A stretch of 5,898 nucleotides of DNA from Alcaligenaceae bacterium UBA6179. GTDB taxonomy: Bacteria; Pseudomonadota; Gammaproteobacteria; Burkholderiales; Burkholderiaceae_B. A model generated the notes under the pieces. That model had not been told where the DNA came from and did no database searches. It saw nothing but the letters and a program-made list of their open reading frames with translations. The stretch spans positions 12,129 through 18,026 of the forward strand of contig DITR01000161.1 of NCBI GenBank assembly GCA_002422175.1, written 5' to 3'. The position numbers were made by a program, and so were the translations under genes. Below, piece after piece: positions 1 to 5,101 of the stretch (the first letter of the stretch is position 1; each line of letters opens with the position of its first letter).

Positions 1-170
1 GGTAAAGGTAAATGGGTTGTTTTGAGCCAGTGCTTTTTAAAAGCTAATTTTCTGAGTAAGACCGCGCCAGTGTATACCCAAGATAAAGGCATCAAACCCC
101 AATACAGTAAAGAGCGCACCTGCCATTGCCCCATGACCCAATTGGTAATGGGTAATAAAAGGCGTTTCAA
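1..170 (-). CDS. lpxK: Tetraacyldisaccharide 4'-kinase, N-terminal part (cut by the left edge)
   Basis: LpxK phosphorylates the 4' position of the tetraacyldisaccharide lipid A precursor at the inner membrane, giving lipid IVA. Only about 56 codons are present; the family is usually about 330 residues. The visible part has the family's N-terminal hydrophobic segment (SLLYWGLMPLSWVYTGAVLL) followed by a basic stretch (RKLAFKKHW). This matches the E. coli WRLLLPLSWLYG region and the betaproteobacterial pattern of a WQ-R motif before the hydrophobic segment. The ATP-binding site lies outside the window. The start chosen is TTG at 170-168, which overlaps the exbD stop (TTGA) and has a purine-rich AGAG sequence just upstream. 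An in-frame ATG at 134-132 is the alternative; it gives a length closer to E. coli but has no ribosome binding site. Its position directly after exbD supports the call, because the exbB-exbD-lpxK order is known from betaproteobacteria. Confidence 0.8.
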   Translation of the reverse strand, partial: MKRLLLPITNWVMGQWQVRSLLYWGLMPLSWVYTGAVLLRKLAFKKHWLKTTHLPL

Positions 171-580
171 TCTTTCTCTGCCTGTACGGCAAAGCTAACG
201 CGTTCTATACCGGCACGCTTGGCAGCTTGCATCGCCATGATGACCCACTGATGAGCCGCTTGGGAATCGGCACGAATAAGCAACATATCGCGCCCTTTTT
301 GATCTGTTAAAGCGCGTAATGCTTGCGCCAATGACTCGGGTGTAACGACTTCTAATCGGGTGTTACCGATCTGAACCTGCCCCTCTTTACTAATCATCAG
401 CTCAATGGCCACGATTGGTTGCGCGGTGATGTCGGCTTGAGGCAAACTAATTTGAAAGACATTTTCGTATTTGAACGTGGTGGTTGCCACTAAAAAAATA
501 AGAATCACCAATAAAACATCAATTAAAGGAATGAAGTTGATTTCAGGTTGTGTGTCGAACCGGGCGTTTCTAAATCGCAT
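167..580 (-). CDS. exbD: ExbD/TolR family proton-channel subunit
   Basis: ExbD is a single-pass inner-membrane protein. With ExbB it uses the proton gradient to energise TonB-dependent outer-membrane transport, or a Tol-like envelope function. The 137-residue product has a short cytoplasmic N-terminus, one membrane helix at about residues 16-34 and a periplasmic domain of about 100 residues. Asp21, in the PLIDVLLVILIFL motif, matches the conserved proton-carrying aspartate of E. coli ExbD and TolR. The ATG start lies 5 bases after the exbB stop and has no clear Shine-Dalgarno sequence, so translation is probably coupled to exbB. The stop overlaps the proposed TTG start of lpxK. No tonB gene is visible, so whether the motor serves TonB or another partner cannot be told here. 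Confidence 0.93.
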   Translation of the reverse strand: MRFRNARFDTQPEINFIPLIDVLLVILIFLVATTTFKYENVFQISLPQADITAQPIVAIELMISKEGQVQIGNTRLEVVTPESLAQALRALTDQKGRDMLLIRADSQAAHQWVIMAMQAAKRAGIERVSFAVQAEKD

Positions 581-585
581 CTGGT

Positions 586-1182
586 TTAAACGGTTAATTG
601 TTTTAAAAGTGAGCGGGCAGACTGTTCCATTTCGAACAACAGATAATCGACTCGGCTTCGAAGGGCGCGATGGGCAATCACTGCGGGTATAGCAATCAAA
701 ATACCAAAACCCGTGTTGTAGAGGGCAACAGAAATGCCTCGGGCGAGGGCGCCCGGGTCAGTGTTGCCTGGCTGAAATGACGCAAAAATTTCAATCATAC
801 CCACCACAGTGCCAAACAAACCCATCAGTGGCGCAATGGTTGCTATCATGGCAAGGGTTGGTAGGTAGCGGTTGAGCTTGTACGCGACGTCACCGGCTGT
901 TTCTTCTGCCGTTTGACGCAAAATGGCTTCAGATTTACCTTTTTTATCGAGCATTGCAGCTAAAATTTCGCCTAGCGGTGAGTTTTTTGCAATGAGAGCT
1001 AAAGTGGCAGAGTCAACTGAACCTGCTCTTAAATGACGCCGAACATCATGAATTAAAGCGGGTGGAATATTGAGTTGCGTTCTAAGCGCCATCATTCTTT
1101 CGATGACAATGGCCAAACCCGCAACAGAGATAAAAAGTAGTGGCCATATGGGCCAACCTGCTTCAATGAATATAGCCTGCAA
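586..1182 (-). CDS. exbB: ExbB/TolQ/MotA family proton-channel protein
   Basis: This is the polytopic inner-membrane partner of ExbD, forming the proton-conducting motor. With the chosen start it has 198 residues: a first membrane helix at about 8-27 (AGWPIWPLLFISVAGLAIVI), a cytoplasmic loop, and helices at about 107-131 and 150-171. Signature motifs are APLMGLFGTVVGMI and GISVALYNTGFGILIAIPAV. Thr125 and Thr157 correspond to Thr148 and Thr181 of E. coli ExbB. The position of E. coli Glu176 is Val152 here, which is unusual against E. coli ExbB and TolQ. The start is TTG at 1182, nine bases after AAAAGG, which begins the protein just before the AGWPIWPL segment. The frame stays open to another TTG at 1245, but that one has no ribosome binding site and would add 21 poorly conserved residues. 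It is the first gene of the exbB-exbD-lpxK operon. Confidence 0.88.
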   Translation of the reverse strand: MQAIFIEAGWPIWPLLFISVAGLAIVIERMMALRTQLNIPPALIHDVRRHLRAGSVDSATLALIAKNSPLGEILAAMLDKKGKSEAILRQTAEETAGDVAYKLNRYLPTLAMIATIAPLMGLFGTVVGMIEIFASFQPGNTDPGALARGISVALYNTGFGILIAIPAVIAHRALRSRVDYLLFEMEQSARSLLKQLTV

Positions 1183-1252
1183 AGTGAGCTGCCTTTTGAG
1201 AAATGTTTTTAGTAGTTTAGTGCATGAGAAAATTAAGTGTGCCAAGGTCAGT

Positions 1253-1312
1253 TGTGTATAAACGTCACTTCGTAAAACTATCCACAGAACCTGTGGATAA
1301 CTCTGTGCAAAA
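1253..1312. promoter_or_regulatory. Cluster of DnaA-box-like 9-mers
   Basis: Four 9-mers resemble the DnaA box TTWTNCACA. TGTGGATAA at 1292-1300 is the exact complement of the strong box TTATCCACA. CTATCCACA at 1278-1286 differs from that box at one base and lies on the opposite strand. TGTGTATAA at 1253-1261 (TTATACACA on the minus strand) and TGTGCAAAA at 1304-1312 (TTTTGCACA) fit the relaxed consensus. The middle two form a perfect inverted repeat, TATCCACAG at 1279-1287 and CTGTGGATA at 1291-1299, with the 3-base spacer AAC. A role in DnaA-dependent control of exbB or xseA, or in DnaA titration, is inference. No unwinding element or dnaA gene is seen that would make this the origin. Confidence 0.55.
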
Positions 1313-1359
1313 CTTATTTTAAGGCGACCATAGCGTCATCAAGGTTGTTTGCTCAAATT

Positions 1360-1388
1360 TTGATCAATTTCTTTAGGTTAAATTTAAA
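1360..1388 (+). promoter_or_regulatory. Possible sigma-70 promoter of xseA
   Basis: TTGATC at 1360-1365 is followed after 17 bases by TTTAAA at 1383-1388. Each matches 4 of 6 consensus positions. The surrounding DNA is so AT-rich that chance matches are likely, and other -10-like sequences (for example TATAAA near 1394) lie close by. Confidence 0.25.
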
Positions 1389-1425
1389 AATGATATAAAA
1401 CAATAGTTTATAAATCTTTTTAAAA

Positions 1426-1440
1426 GTGAATTATATTCAC
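1426..1440. repeat. 15-bp palindrome upstream of xseA
   Basis: GTGAATTATATTCAC is a perfect inverted repeat with 6-base arms, GTGAAT and ATTCAC, around a 3-base centre. It lies about 80 bases before the xseA start, where a repressor operator would act. No specific regulator family can be named from the sequence. Confidence 0.4.
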
Positions 1441-1521
1441 ATAAATGAAATATTTGTTCAAACAATCATTTCCCACACAACTCTGTAACATGTGCATACA
1501 TTTCCTCTTGAGCGCTTCAAT

Positions 1522-2814
1522 ATGTCATATTTTATGAATTCAAATGACGCTATAACAGGCGCTATGTTGACAGTTGGGCAACTCAACCGCGCCGTTTCTG
1601 AGCTTCTGAACGATGAGTTCGGCCTGATCTGGGTGAGAGCTGAAATATCTAGTTTTACGCTTTCTGCACCGGGTCATGGTTATTTGGTTCTAAAAGATTC
1701 TTCAGCTTCAGTTAAAGGCGTGATTTTTAGGGGGCGTTTGCAATCTGCTGGGTTTAACCCTGTCGCAGGCGATCAGGTTGAAATTCAGGCCCGTGTATCA
1801 CTTTATGAACCTAGAGGTGATTATCAGTTGCAAATTGAGGTGATGCGGCGTGCGGGTCGTGGGGCCTTATATGAGCAGTTTTTAGCTCTTAAAGCCAAAT
1901 TGCAATCTGAAGGCCTGTTTGATGTAGAAATCAAAAGACTTATTCCAGTTCAACCTAAAGCGATTGGTGTATTGACGTCACCGCAAGCGGCTGCTTTGCA
2001 CGATGTTTTAACGGCACTTAAAAGACGGGCACCCCATGTTTCAGTGGTTATTTACCCGACTTTGGTTCAGGGTAAAGACGCACCTTTGAGCATCCGTCGC
2101 GCTTTGGCGCAAGCTTGTGAGCGACAAGAAGTAGATGTATTGTTAATCGTTCGAGGGGGGGGTAGCTTAGAAGACTTATGGGCCTTTAACGATGAATCAT
2201 TGGCTCGAGACATTGCTGCAAGCCCCATTCCCACAGTCGTTGGGGTTGGTCATGAGACCGATTTTTCAATTGCAGACTTTGTCGCTGATTTGCGTGCCCC
2301 AACACCGACTGCTGCAGCAGAACTGGCTTGCCAACCAATGGCTGTATTGGTCGAAAAAGTACAGTCTTTAGCTCAGGGTTTGCTGCGGGCACAATATAGC
2401 ATGCTTGAGCAGCACGCTTTGCGCTTAGATCAAGCGAGCCGTCGACTGATTTCACCTTCACAACGCTTAAAGTACCGTGCTGACGCATTAAGTTGGTTAG
2501 TTAAGCGCTTAAAAAATCAAATCCCTGATATCAAGCGTCTACAAACTCGATGTGCACAGGTCAATTTGGTGATGAAAAAGCAGTTTGAAAAGATTTTGAC
2601 GCACAAACAACACCGTTTTGATGTGGCGGGTTCAAAGCTTGTCAGTTACGATCCTAAAGCCGTTCTTGAACGCGGTTATGCCATTGTGACGACACAGCAG
2701 GGGCAAGTTCTGCGCCACGCAAATCAAGCCCAAGCCGGTCAAGAGTTAAATATACTTTTAGGGCAAGGTAAGCTTCAGGCACGCGTGTTGCCGTCGCAAA
2801 ACCCCGACGCTTGA
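1522..2814 (+). CDS. xseA: Exodeoxyribonuclease VII large subunit
   Basis: XseA is the catalytic subunit of exonuclease VII, a cytoplasmic, metal-independent nuclease. It cuts single-stranded DNA from both ends into oligonucleotides and acts in repair. The 430-residue product has an N-terminal OB-fold DNA-binding domain (about 12-110, ending near LYEPRGDYQL), the catalytic domain (about 115-300), a long helical, probably coiled-coil region (about 275-370) and a C-terminal segment with LERGYAIV. Asp161, Arg211, His244 and Asp247, in ALHDVL, VRGGGSLED and VGHETD, line up at a constant offset of 6 with Asp155, Arg205, His238 and Asp241 of E. coli XseA, which are required for activity. The ATG at 1522 was chosen because it starts close to the OB fold; an in-frame GTG at 1492 and an ATG at 1534 are alternatives, and none has a strong ribosome binding site. 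The small-subunit gene xseB is not in the window. sodB follows after 70 bases. Confidence 0.96.
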   Translation: MSYFMNSNDAITGAMLTVGQLNRAVSELLNDEFGLIWVRAEISSFTLSAPGHGYLVLKDSSASVKGVIFRGRLQSAGFNPVAGDQVEIQARVSLYEPRGDYQLQIEVMRRAGRGALYEQFLALKAKLQSEGLFDVEIKRLIPVQPKAIGVLTSPQAAALHDVLTALKRRAPHVSVVIYPTLVQGKDAPLSIRRALAQACERQEVDVLLIVRGGGSLEDLWAFNDESLARDIAASPIPTVVGVGHETDFSIADFVADLRAPTPTAAAELACQPMAVLVEKVQSLAQGLLRAQYSMLEQHALRLDQASRRLISPSQRLKYRADALSWLVKRLKNQIPDIKRLQTRCAQVNLVMKKQFEKILTHKQHRFDVAGSKLVSYDPKAVLERGYAIVTTQQGQVLRHANQAQAGQELNILLGQGKLQARVLPSQNPDA

Positions 2815-2823
2815 GAGGTTTGC

Positions 2824-2852
2824 TTCATTTTGTAGCGCCTCTTAGATACAAT
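2824..2852 (+). promoter_or_regulatory. Possible sigma-70 promoter of sodB
   Basis: TTCATT at 2824-2829 is followed after 17 bases by TACAAT at 2847-2852, which matches the -10 consensus at 5 of 6 positions; the -35 is weak, at 3 of 6. It begins 10 bases after the xseA stop and ends 32 bases before the sodB ATG, so sodB could be transcribed apart from xseA. Confidence 0.4.
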
Positions 2853-2884
2853 CAATTATTTAACCCACCAAGGAATGCGACCCT

Positions 2885-3463
2885 ATGACACATGAACTTC
2901 CTACATTGCCTTACGCAATTGACGCACTGGCTCCTCATATTTCAAAAGAGACGCTCGAGTTTCATTACGGTAAGCATCATCAAACTTATGTTACCAACCT
3001 CAACAACCTTATTCCTGGTACTGAGTTTGAATCATCAACTCTAGAAGATATCGTACGCAAATCAAGTGGTGGTATTTTTAATAACGCAGCTCAAGTTTGG
3101 AACCATACTTTTTACTGGCATAGCCTTTCACCTGTTGCTTCAGCACCGACTGGTGCGCTGGCTGCAGCGATTGATGCAAAGTGGGGTAGTCTGGCAGCCT
3201 TTCAAGAAGCTTTCAATAAGTCAGCTGCGGGCAATTTTGGTTCAGGCTGGACTTGGCTCGTTAAAAAAGCTGATGGCACGCTTGATATTGTCAACACTAG
3301 CAATGCAGCAACGCCATTAACAACTGGCGACACAGCTTTGTTAACCTGTGACGTATGGGAACATGCTTACTATATTGATTATCGTAATGCGCGCCCTAAG
3401 TACCTAGAAACATTCTGGAAGCTGGCAAACTGGTCTTTTGCAGAAAAGAACTTCAGCGCTTAA
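2885..3463 (+). CDS. sodB: Iron superoxide dismutase
   Basis: This cytoplasmic enzyme converts superoxide to oxygen and hydrogen peroxide. The 192-residue protein is full length for the family (E. coli SodB is 193) and close to E. coli SodB along its whole length. The metal ligands are His27, His74, Asp156 and His160, the last two in the DVWEHAYYIDYRN signature. Gln70 in NNAAQVWNHTFYW sits at the position that marks iron-type rather than manganese-type enzymes. Cys155 stands just before the DVWEH motif where E. coli has Val, as in related Burkholderiales proteins. There is no signal peptide. The ATG has an AGGA ribosome binding site 10 bases upstream. It lies 70 bases after xseA, probably with its own promoter, and ends in a clear intrinsic terminator. 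Confidence 0.97.
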   Translation: MTHELPTLPYAIDALAPHISKETLEFHYGKHHQTYVTNLNNLIPGTEFESSTLEDIVRKSSGGIFNNAAQVWNHTFYWHSLSPVASAPTGALAAAIDAKWGSLAAFQEAFNKSAAGNFGSGWTWLVKKADGTLDIVNTSNAATPLTTGDTALLTCDVWEHAYYIDYRNARPKYLETFWKLANWSFAEKNFSA

Positions 3464-3510
3464 TTTTTTATCTTTATTGTAGTTATTTGTTGTTATTGTT
3501 AGTGTTAAAG

Positions 3511-3546
3511 CTTGAGGGTATGTACAAACATACCTTCAAGTTTTTT
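3511..3546 (+). terminator. Rho-independent terminator of sodB
   Basis: CTTGAGGGTATG at 3511-3522 pairs with CATACCTTCAAG at 3529-3540, a 12-bp stem with one G-T wobble, around the loop TACAAA. Six T residues follow at 3541-3546. It lies 48 bases after the sodB stop. On the minus strand the stem is followed only by CTTTAAC, so it may weakly serve the converging DUF192 gene as well. Confidence 0.9.
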
Positions 3547-3636
3547 ACTATTTATGGTTGATACATCATATTTTAGTTTTGCTGTTTTTTAGTGATTGGC
3601 GCATATATAACTAAACCTAAGCGCTTTCTTACTTTC

Positions 3637-4065
3637 TTAAGGAATACCCTTAACAACAGCGCCTTCTTTTATACCGCGCGCAGCAAACCAACCTTGGTTC
3701 ATCTCAAGCACATAGCGAACCGGTTCTTTTGAGCAATGAGGTGTTTCTGTTTCGGGCGACATATCACTCATATTTACAATTTTTCCTTGATCATTTAAAA
3801 ATGCCGCAGTCAAGGGTAAGAGTGTGTTTTTCATCCAAAAGCACTGCACACCCAGTCTTTCAAAAATAAACAGCATGCCTTGATTGTTTTCCATCTCAGT
3901 TCGATACATCAAACCCCGTGATCTACTTTCATTGTCGGCAGCGATTTCTGCTTGAACGATGTAGAGCCCTATTTGTAAGGGTACGGTGGGAAGCTTGGTC
4001 GCGCTGGCGGGTAAAGTGAAGAAAGCAAGCGATATCGCTGCTGCGAATGCTTGTTTACTGAGCAC
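3637..4065 (-). CDS. Secreted DUF192 family protein
   Basis: This belongs to the DUF192 family, small proteins often exported to the periplasm, whose biochemical role is not established. With the GTG start at 4065 the product has 142 residues. It begins with a typical signal peptide (a lysine at residue 4, a hydrophobic core at about 6-18, cleavage likely after PASA at residue 22). The family pattern follows: SRSRGLMYR at about 48-55, GMLFIF at 63-68, FWMKNT at 76-81, then a PL..AFL strand, a KIVNM turn and YVLEM at 118-122. Cys75 and Cys111 could form a disulfide in the periplasm. The frame is open to a TTG at 4176, but that extension would translate a hairpin terminator (4098-4133) and is unlikely; a TTG at 4089 is another possible start. 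Downstream of the cold-shock gene, it may be expressed by read-through or from its own unseen promoter. Confidence 0.85.
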   Translation of the reverse strand: MLSKQAFAAAISLAFFTLPASATKLPTVPLQIGLYIVQAEIAADNESRSRGLMYRTEMENNQGMLFIFERLGVQCFWMKNTLLPLTAAFLNDQGKIVNMSDMSPETETPHCSKEPVRYVLEMNQGWFAARGIKEGAVVKGIP

Positions 4066-4097
4066 TCCATGCCATAACCGACTTATCAAAGCTAAAG

Positions 4098-4133
4098 AAA
4101 AGAGCCTCAGCGAAACGACGCTGTGGCTCTTTT
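4098..4133 (-). terminator. Hairpin terminator after the cold-shock gene, possibly bidirectional
   Basis: AGAGCCTCAGCG at 4101-4112 pairs with CGCTGTGGCTCT at 4119-4130, with one mismatch and the loop AAACGA. Flanking AAA and TTT extend the stem to 4098-4133. Read leftward, the hairpin is followed by T-rich sequence (TTTCTTTAG), which fits the end of the csp transcript, whose stop codon is about 80 bases upstream. Read rightward, it has an even better tract (TTTTGTTTTT), so it could work both ways. Confidence 0.75.
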
Positions 4134-4192
4134 TGTTTTTAATTAAAAAAGCGATTTTCAATTTTTCATACCTCAAACCCTACGATGAATCA

Positions 4193-4219
4193 GGGCTTAA
4201 GGAAGTTAAACCTTAACCC
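4193..4219. repeat. Inverted repeat across the csp stop codon
   Basis: TTAAGG at 4197-4202 pairs with CCTTAA at 4211-4216 around an 8-base loop. GGG at 4193-4195 and CCC at 4217-4219 extend the stem past a single bulged C. The stem contains the csp stop codon at 4213-4215. No T-run follows on either strand, so it is probably not a terminator; it may shape the 3' end of the csp message. Confidence 0.45.
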
Positions 4220-4446
4220 GCAGTAATATTAACTGCTTGTTTACCTTTAGGGCCTTGTGTCTCTTGATATCTAATTTTTTGACCTTCTTTTAATGTCTTA
4301 AAACCATCCATATTGATAGCGGAAAAGTGAACAAACAAGTCTTCACCACCGCCATCGGGCGTAATAAAGCCGAAGCCTTTTGCGTCGTTAAACCATTTAA
4401 CCGTACCAGGTAACTCTGGGCCACTTACTGCATGTGAATCTGACAT
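4213..4446 (-). CDS. Cold-shock domain protein (CspA family)
   Basis: This small cytoplasmic protein binds single-stranded RNA and DNA and acts as an RNA chaperone. The 77-residue product is a single cold-shock domain with the RNP1 motif KGFGFI (residues 23-28) and the RNP2-like motif LFVHF (37-41). Trp18, Phe25, Phe27, Phe38, His40 and Phe41 form the usual nucleic-acid face. It carries a leader of about 12 residues (MSDSHAVSGPEL) before GTVKWFN, longer than the two or three residues usual in such proteins. The ATG has a good ribosome binding site, AAAGG, 8 bases upstream, so the longer start is supported. It diverges from clpS and is followed by a terminator. Which of the many Csp paralogues it is, and whether it is cold-induced, cannot be told. 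Confidence 0.95.
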   Translation of the reverse strand: MSDSHAVSGPELPGTVKWFNDAKGFGFITPDGGGEDLFVHFSAINMDGFKTLKEGQKIRYQETQGPKGKQAVNITAG

Positions 4447-4472
4447 CTCATTTGCCTTTAATATGTTGTTGC

Positions 4473-4490
4473 CATATTTTTACAAATATG
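4473..4490 (-). repeat. Small hairpin in the csp 5' leader
   Basis: CATATTT at 4473-4479 and AAATATG at 4484-4490 are perfect 7-base arms around a 4-base loop. It ends about 27 bases before the csp ATG, so it probably lies in the untranslated leader. It is AT-rich and would melt easily; thermosensor behaviour is only a possibility. Confidence 0.35.
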
Positions 4491-4525
4491 AGCAAAATGT
4501 TAATCATGTATTGTTTTCAAAATAA

Positions 4526-4539
4526 GTTATTCTAATAAC
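4526..4539. repeat. 14-bp palindrome between csp and clpS
   Basis: GTTATTCTAATAAC has perfect 6-base arms, GTTATT and AATAAC, around CT. It lies 80 bases before csp and about 140 before clpS and could be an operator. In such AT-rich DNA a chance origin is quite possible. Confidence 0.3.
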
Positions 4540-4676
4540 CAGCATTCAACTTGTGATTCATTAAAATGCCCCCATCGTATTAAACATATAAATTATTAAT
4601 TTGTATACACCTTATGCCTAATTTGTAAGTAATATTTAGTTATTTTTTAAAACGATCTCAAATTCAAGTTAAAGCT

Positions 4677-4997
4677 ATGCCAAATAAGTCAGGAAATAAT
4701 TCAGGGTTGATTTTAGAGCGACAAACTGCACGTACTGCAGAGCCACCTCTATTTCAAGTAATTTTGCTTAACGACGATTACACGCCCATGGAATTTGTGG
4801 TCGAAGTGTTACAAGTTTTTTTTGGTAAATCAACTGATGAAGCTGTAGCAATTATGTTGCAAGTACATCAAAAGGGTCGTGGCGTGTGTGGTATCTATAT
4901 TCAAGATATTGCAGCGACTCGCGTATCACAAGTTACCCAGCATGCAAGAGATTGGCAGCACCCTTTGCAGTGTCTTATGGAACCAGTAGGGAATTAG
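4677..4997 (+). CDS. clpS: ATP-dependent Clp protease adaptor ClpS
   Basis: ClpS is the N-recognin that binds proteins with bulky hydrophobic N-terminal residues and hands them to ClpA for degradation by ClpAP. The 106-residue length equals E. coli ClpS. Residues 1-22 are a flexible tail, which in the family is needed to deliver substrate; the folded domain starts near PPLFQVIL. The N-degron pocket is intact: Asn32, Asp33, Asp34, Thr36, Met38, Val63, His64 and Leu97 match E. coli residues 34, 35, 36, 38, 40, 65, 66 and 99 at a constant offset of 2. The ATG is the only sensible start, since an in-frame stop lies at 4626-4628 with no start codon between. Its ribosome binding site is weak (AAAG). 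clpA follows after 104 bases, the usual arrangement. Confidence 0.96.
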   Translation: MPNKSGNNSGLILERQTARTAEPPLFQVILLNDDYTPMEFVVEVLQVFFGKSTDEAVAIMLQVHQKGRGVCGIYIQDIAATRVSQVTQHARDWQHPLQCLMEPVGN

Positions 4998-5091
4998 CAA
5001 CAAATAGTTGTACGAACACATAGAATAGTAAGAATGATATTTGTATTTAAGTTTTATTGTTTTTTGATTCAAAAGACAACGCATAAACGAC

Positions 5092-5096
5092 GGAGG
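5092..5096 (+). promoter_or_regulatory. Ribosome binding site fixing the clpA GTG start
   Basis: GGAGG lies 5 bases before the GTG at 5102. An ATG at 5097 is closer but is followed by CTG and a TGA stop, so it cannot start clpA. This is much the strongest Shine-Dalgarno sequence in the window. Confidence 0.85.
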
Positions 5097-5101
5097 ATGC
5101 T

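Larger units (their letters stand above)
1183..1521. promoter_or_regulatory. Divergent exbB/xseA spacer
   Basis: No gene is supported in this 339-base stretch. It must hold the promoters of the leftward exbB operon and of rightward xseA. The part near exbB (about 1250-1312) carries several DnaA-box-like 9-mers. The part near xseA (about 1350-1470) is strongly AT-rich and carries a weak sigma-70-like candidate and a 15-bp palindrome; these are listed separately. Open frames reach into it from both sides through a TTG at 1245 and a GTG at 1492, but neither has a Shine-Dalgarno sequence. Confidence 0.6.
4447..4676. promoter_or_regulatory. Divergent csp/clpS promoter region
   Basis: This AT-rich spacer of 230 bases must contain the promoters of leftward csp and rightward clpS. 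Many -10-like A/T hexamers are present on both strands, but none pairs with a convincing -35 at proper spacing, so no promoter is assigned. Two small inverted repeats within it are listed separately. No coding frame is supported. Confidence 0.5.

Noticed and set aside
1253..1470. Chromosomal replication origin
   Set aside because: DnaA-box-like sites beside AT-rich DNA look origin-like, but there is no dnaA, rpmH, gidA or parAB nearby, only one box is an exact match, and no ordered 13-mer repeats are seen.
2186..2488. 100-codon minus-strand open frame inside xseA
   Set aside because: It lies wholly within the well-conserved xseA coding region on the other strand, and its translation resembles no known family.
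2875..2895. Six-codon upstream frame (ATG CGA ... TGA) overlapping the sodB start
   Set aside because: The AGGA site directly abuts this ATG, leaving no spacing for initiation, whereas it is 10 bases from the sodB ATG.
3066..3320. 84-codon open frame in another frame inside sodB
   Set aside because: It lies entirely within the highly conserved sodB gene and has no ribosome binding site or recognisable product.
3986..4216. Plus-strand open frame antisense to the DUF192 gene start
   Set aside because: It crosses the csp terminator hairpin and mirrors the DUF192 signal peptide region; its product shows no family features.
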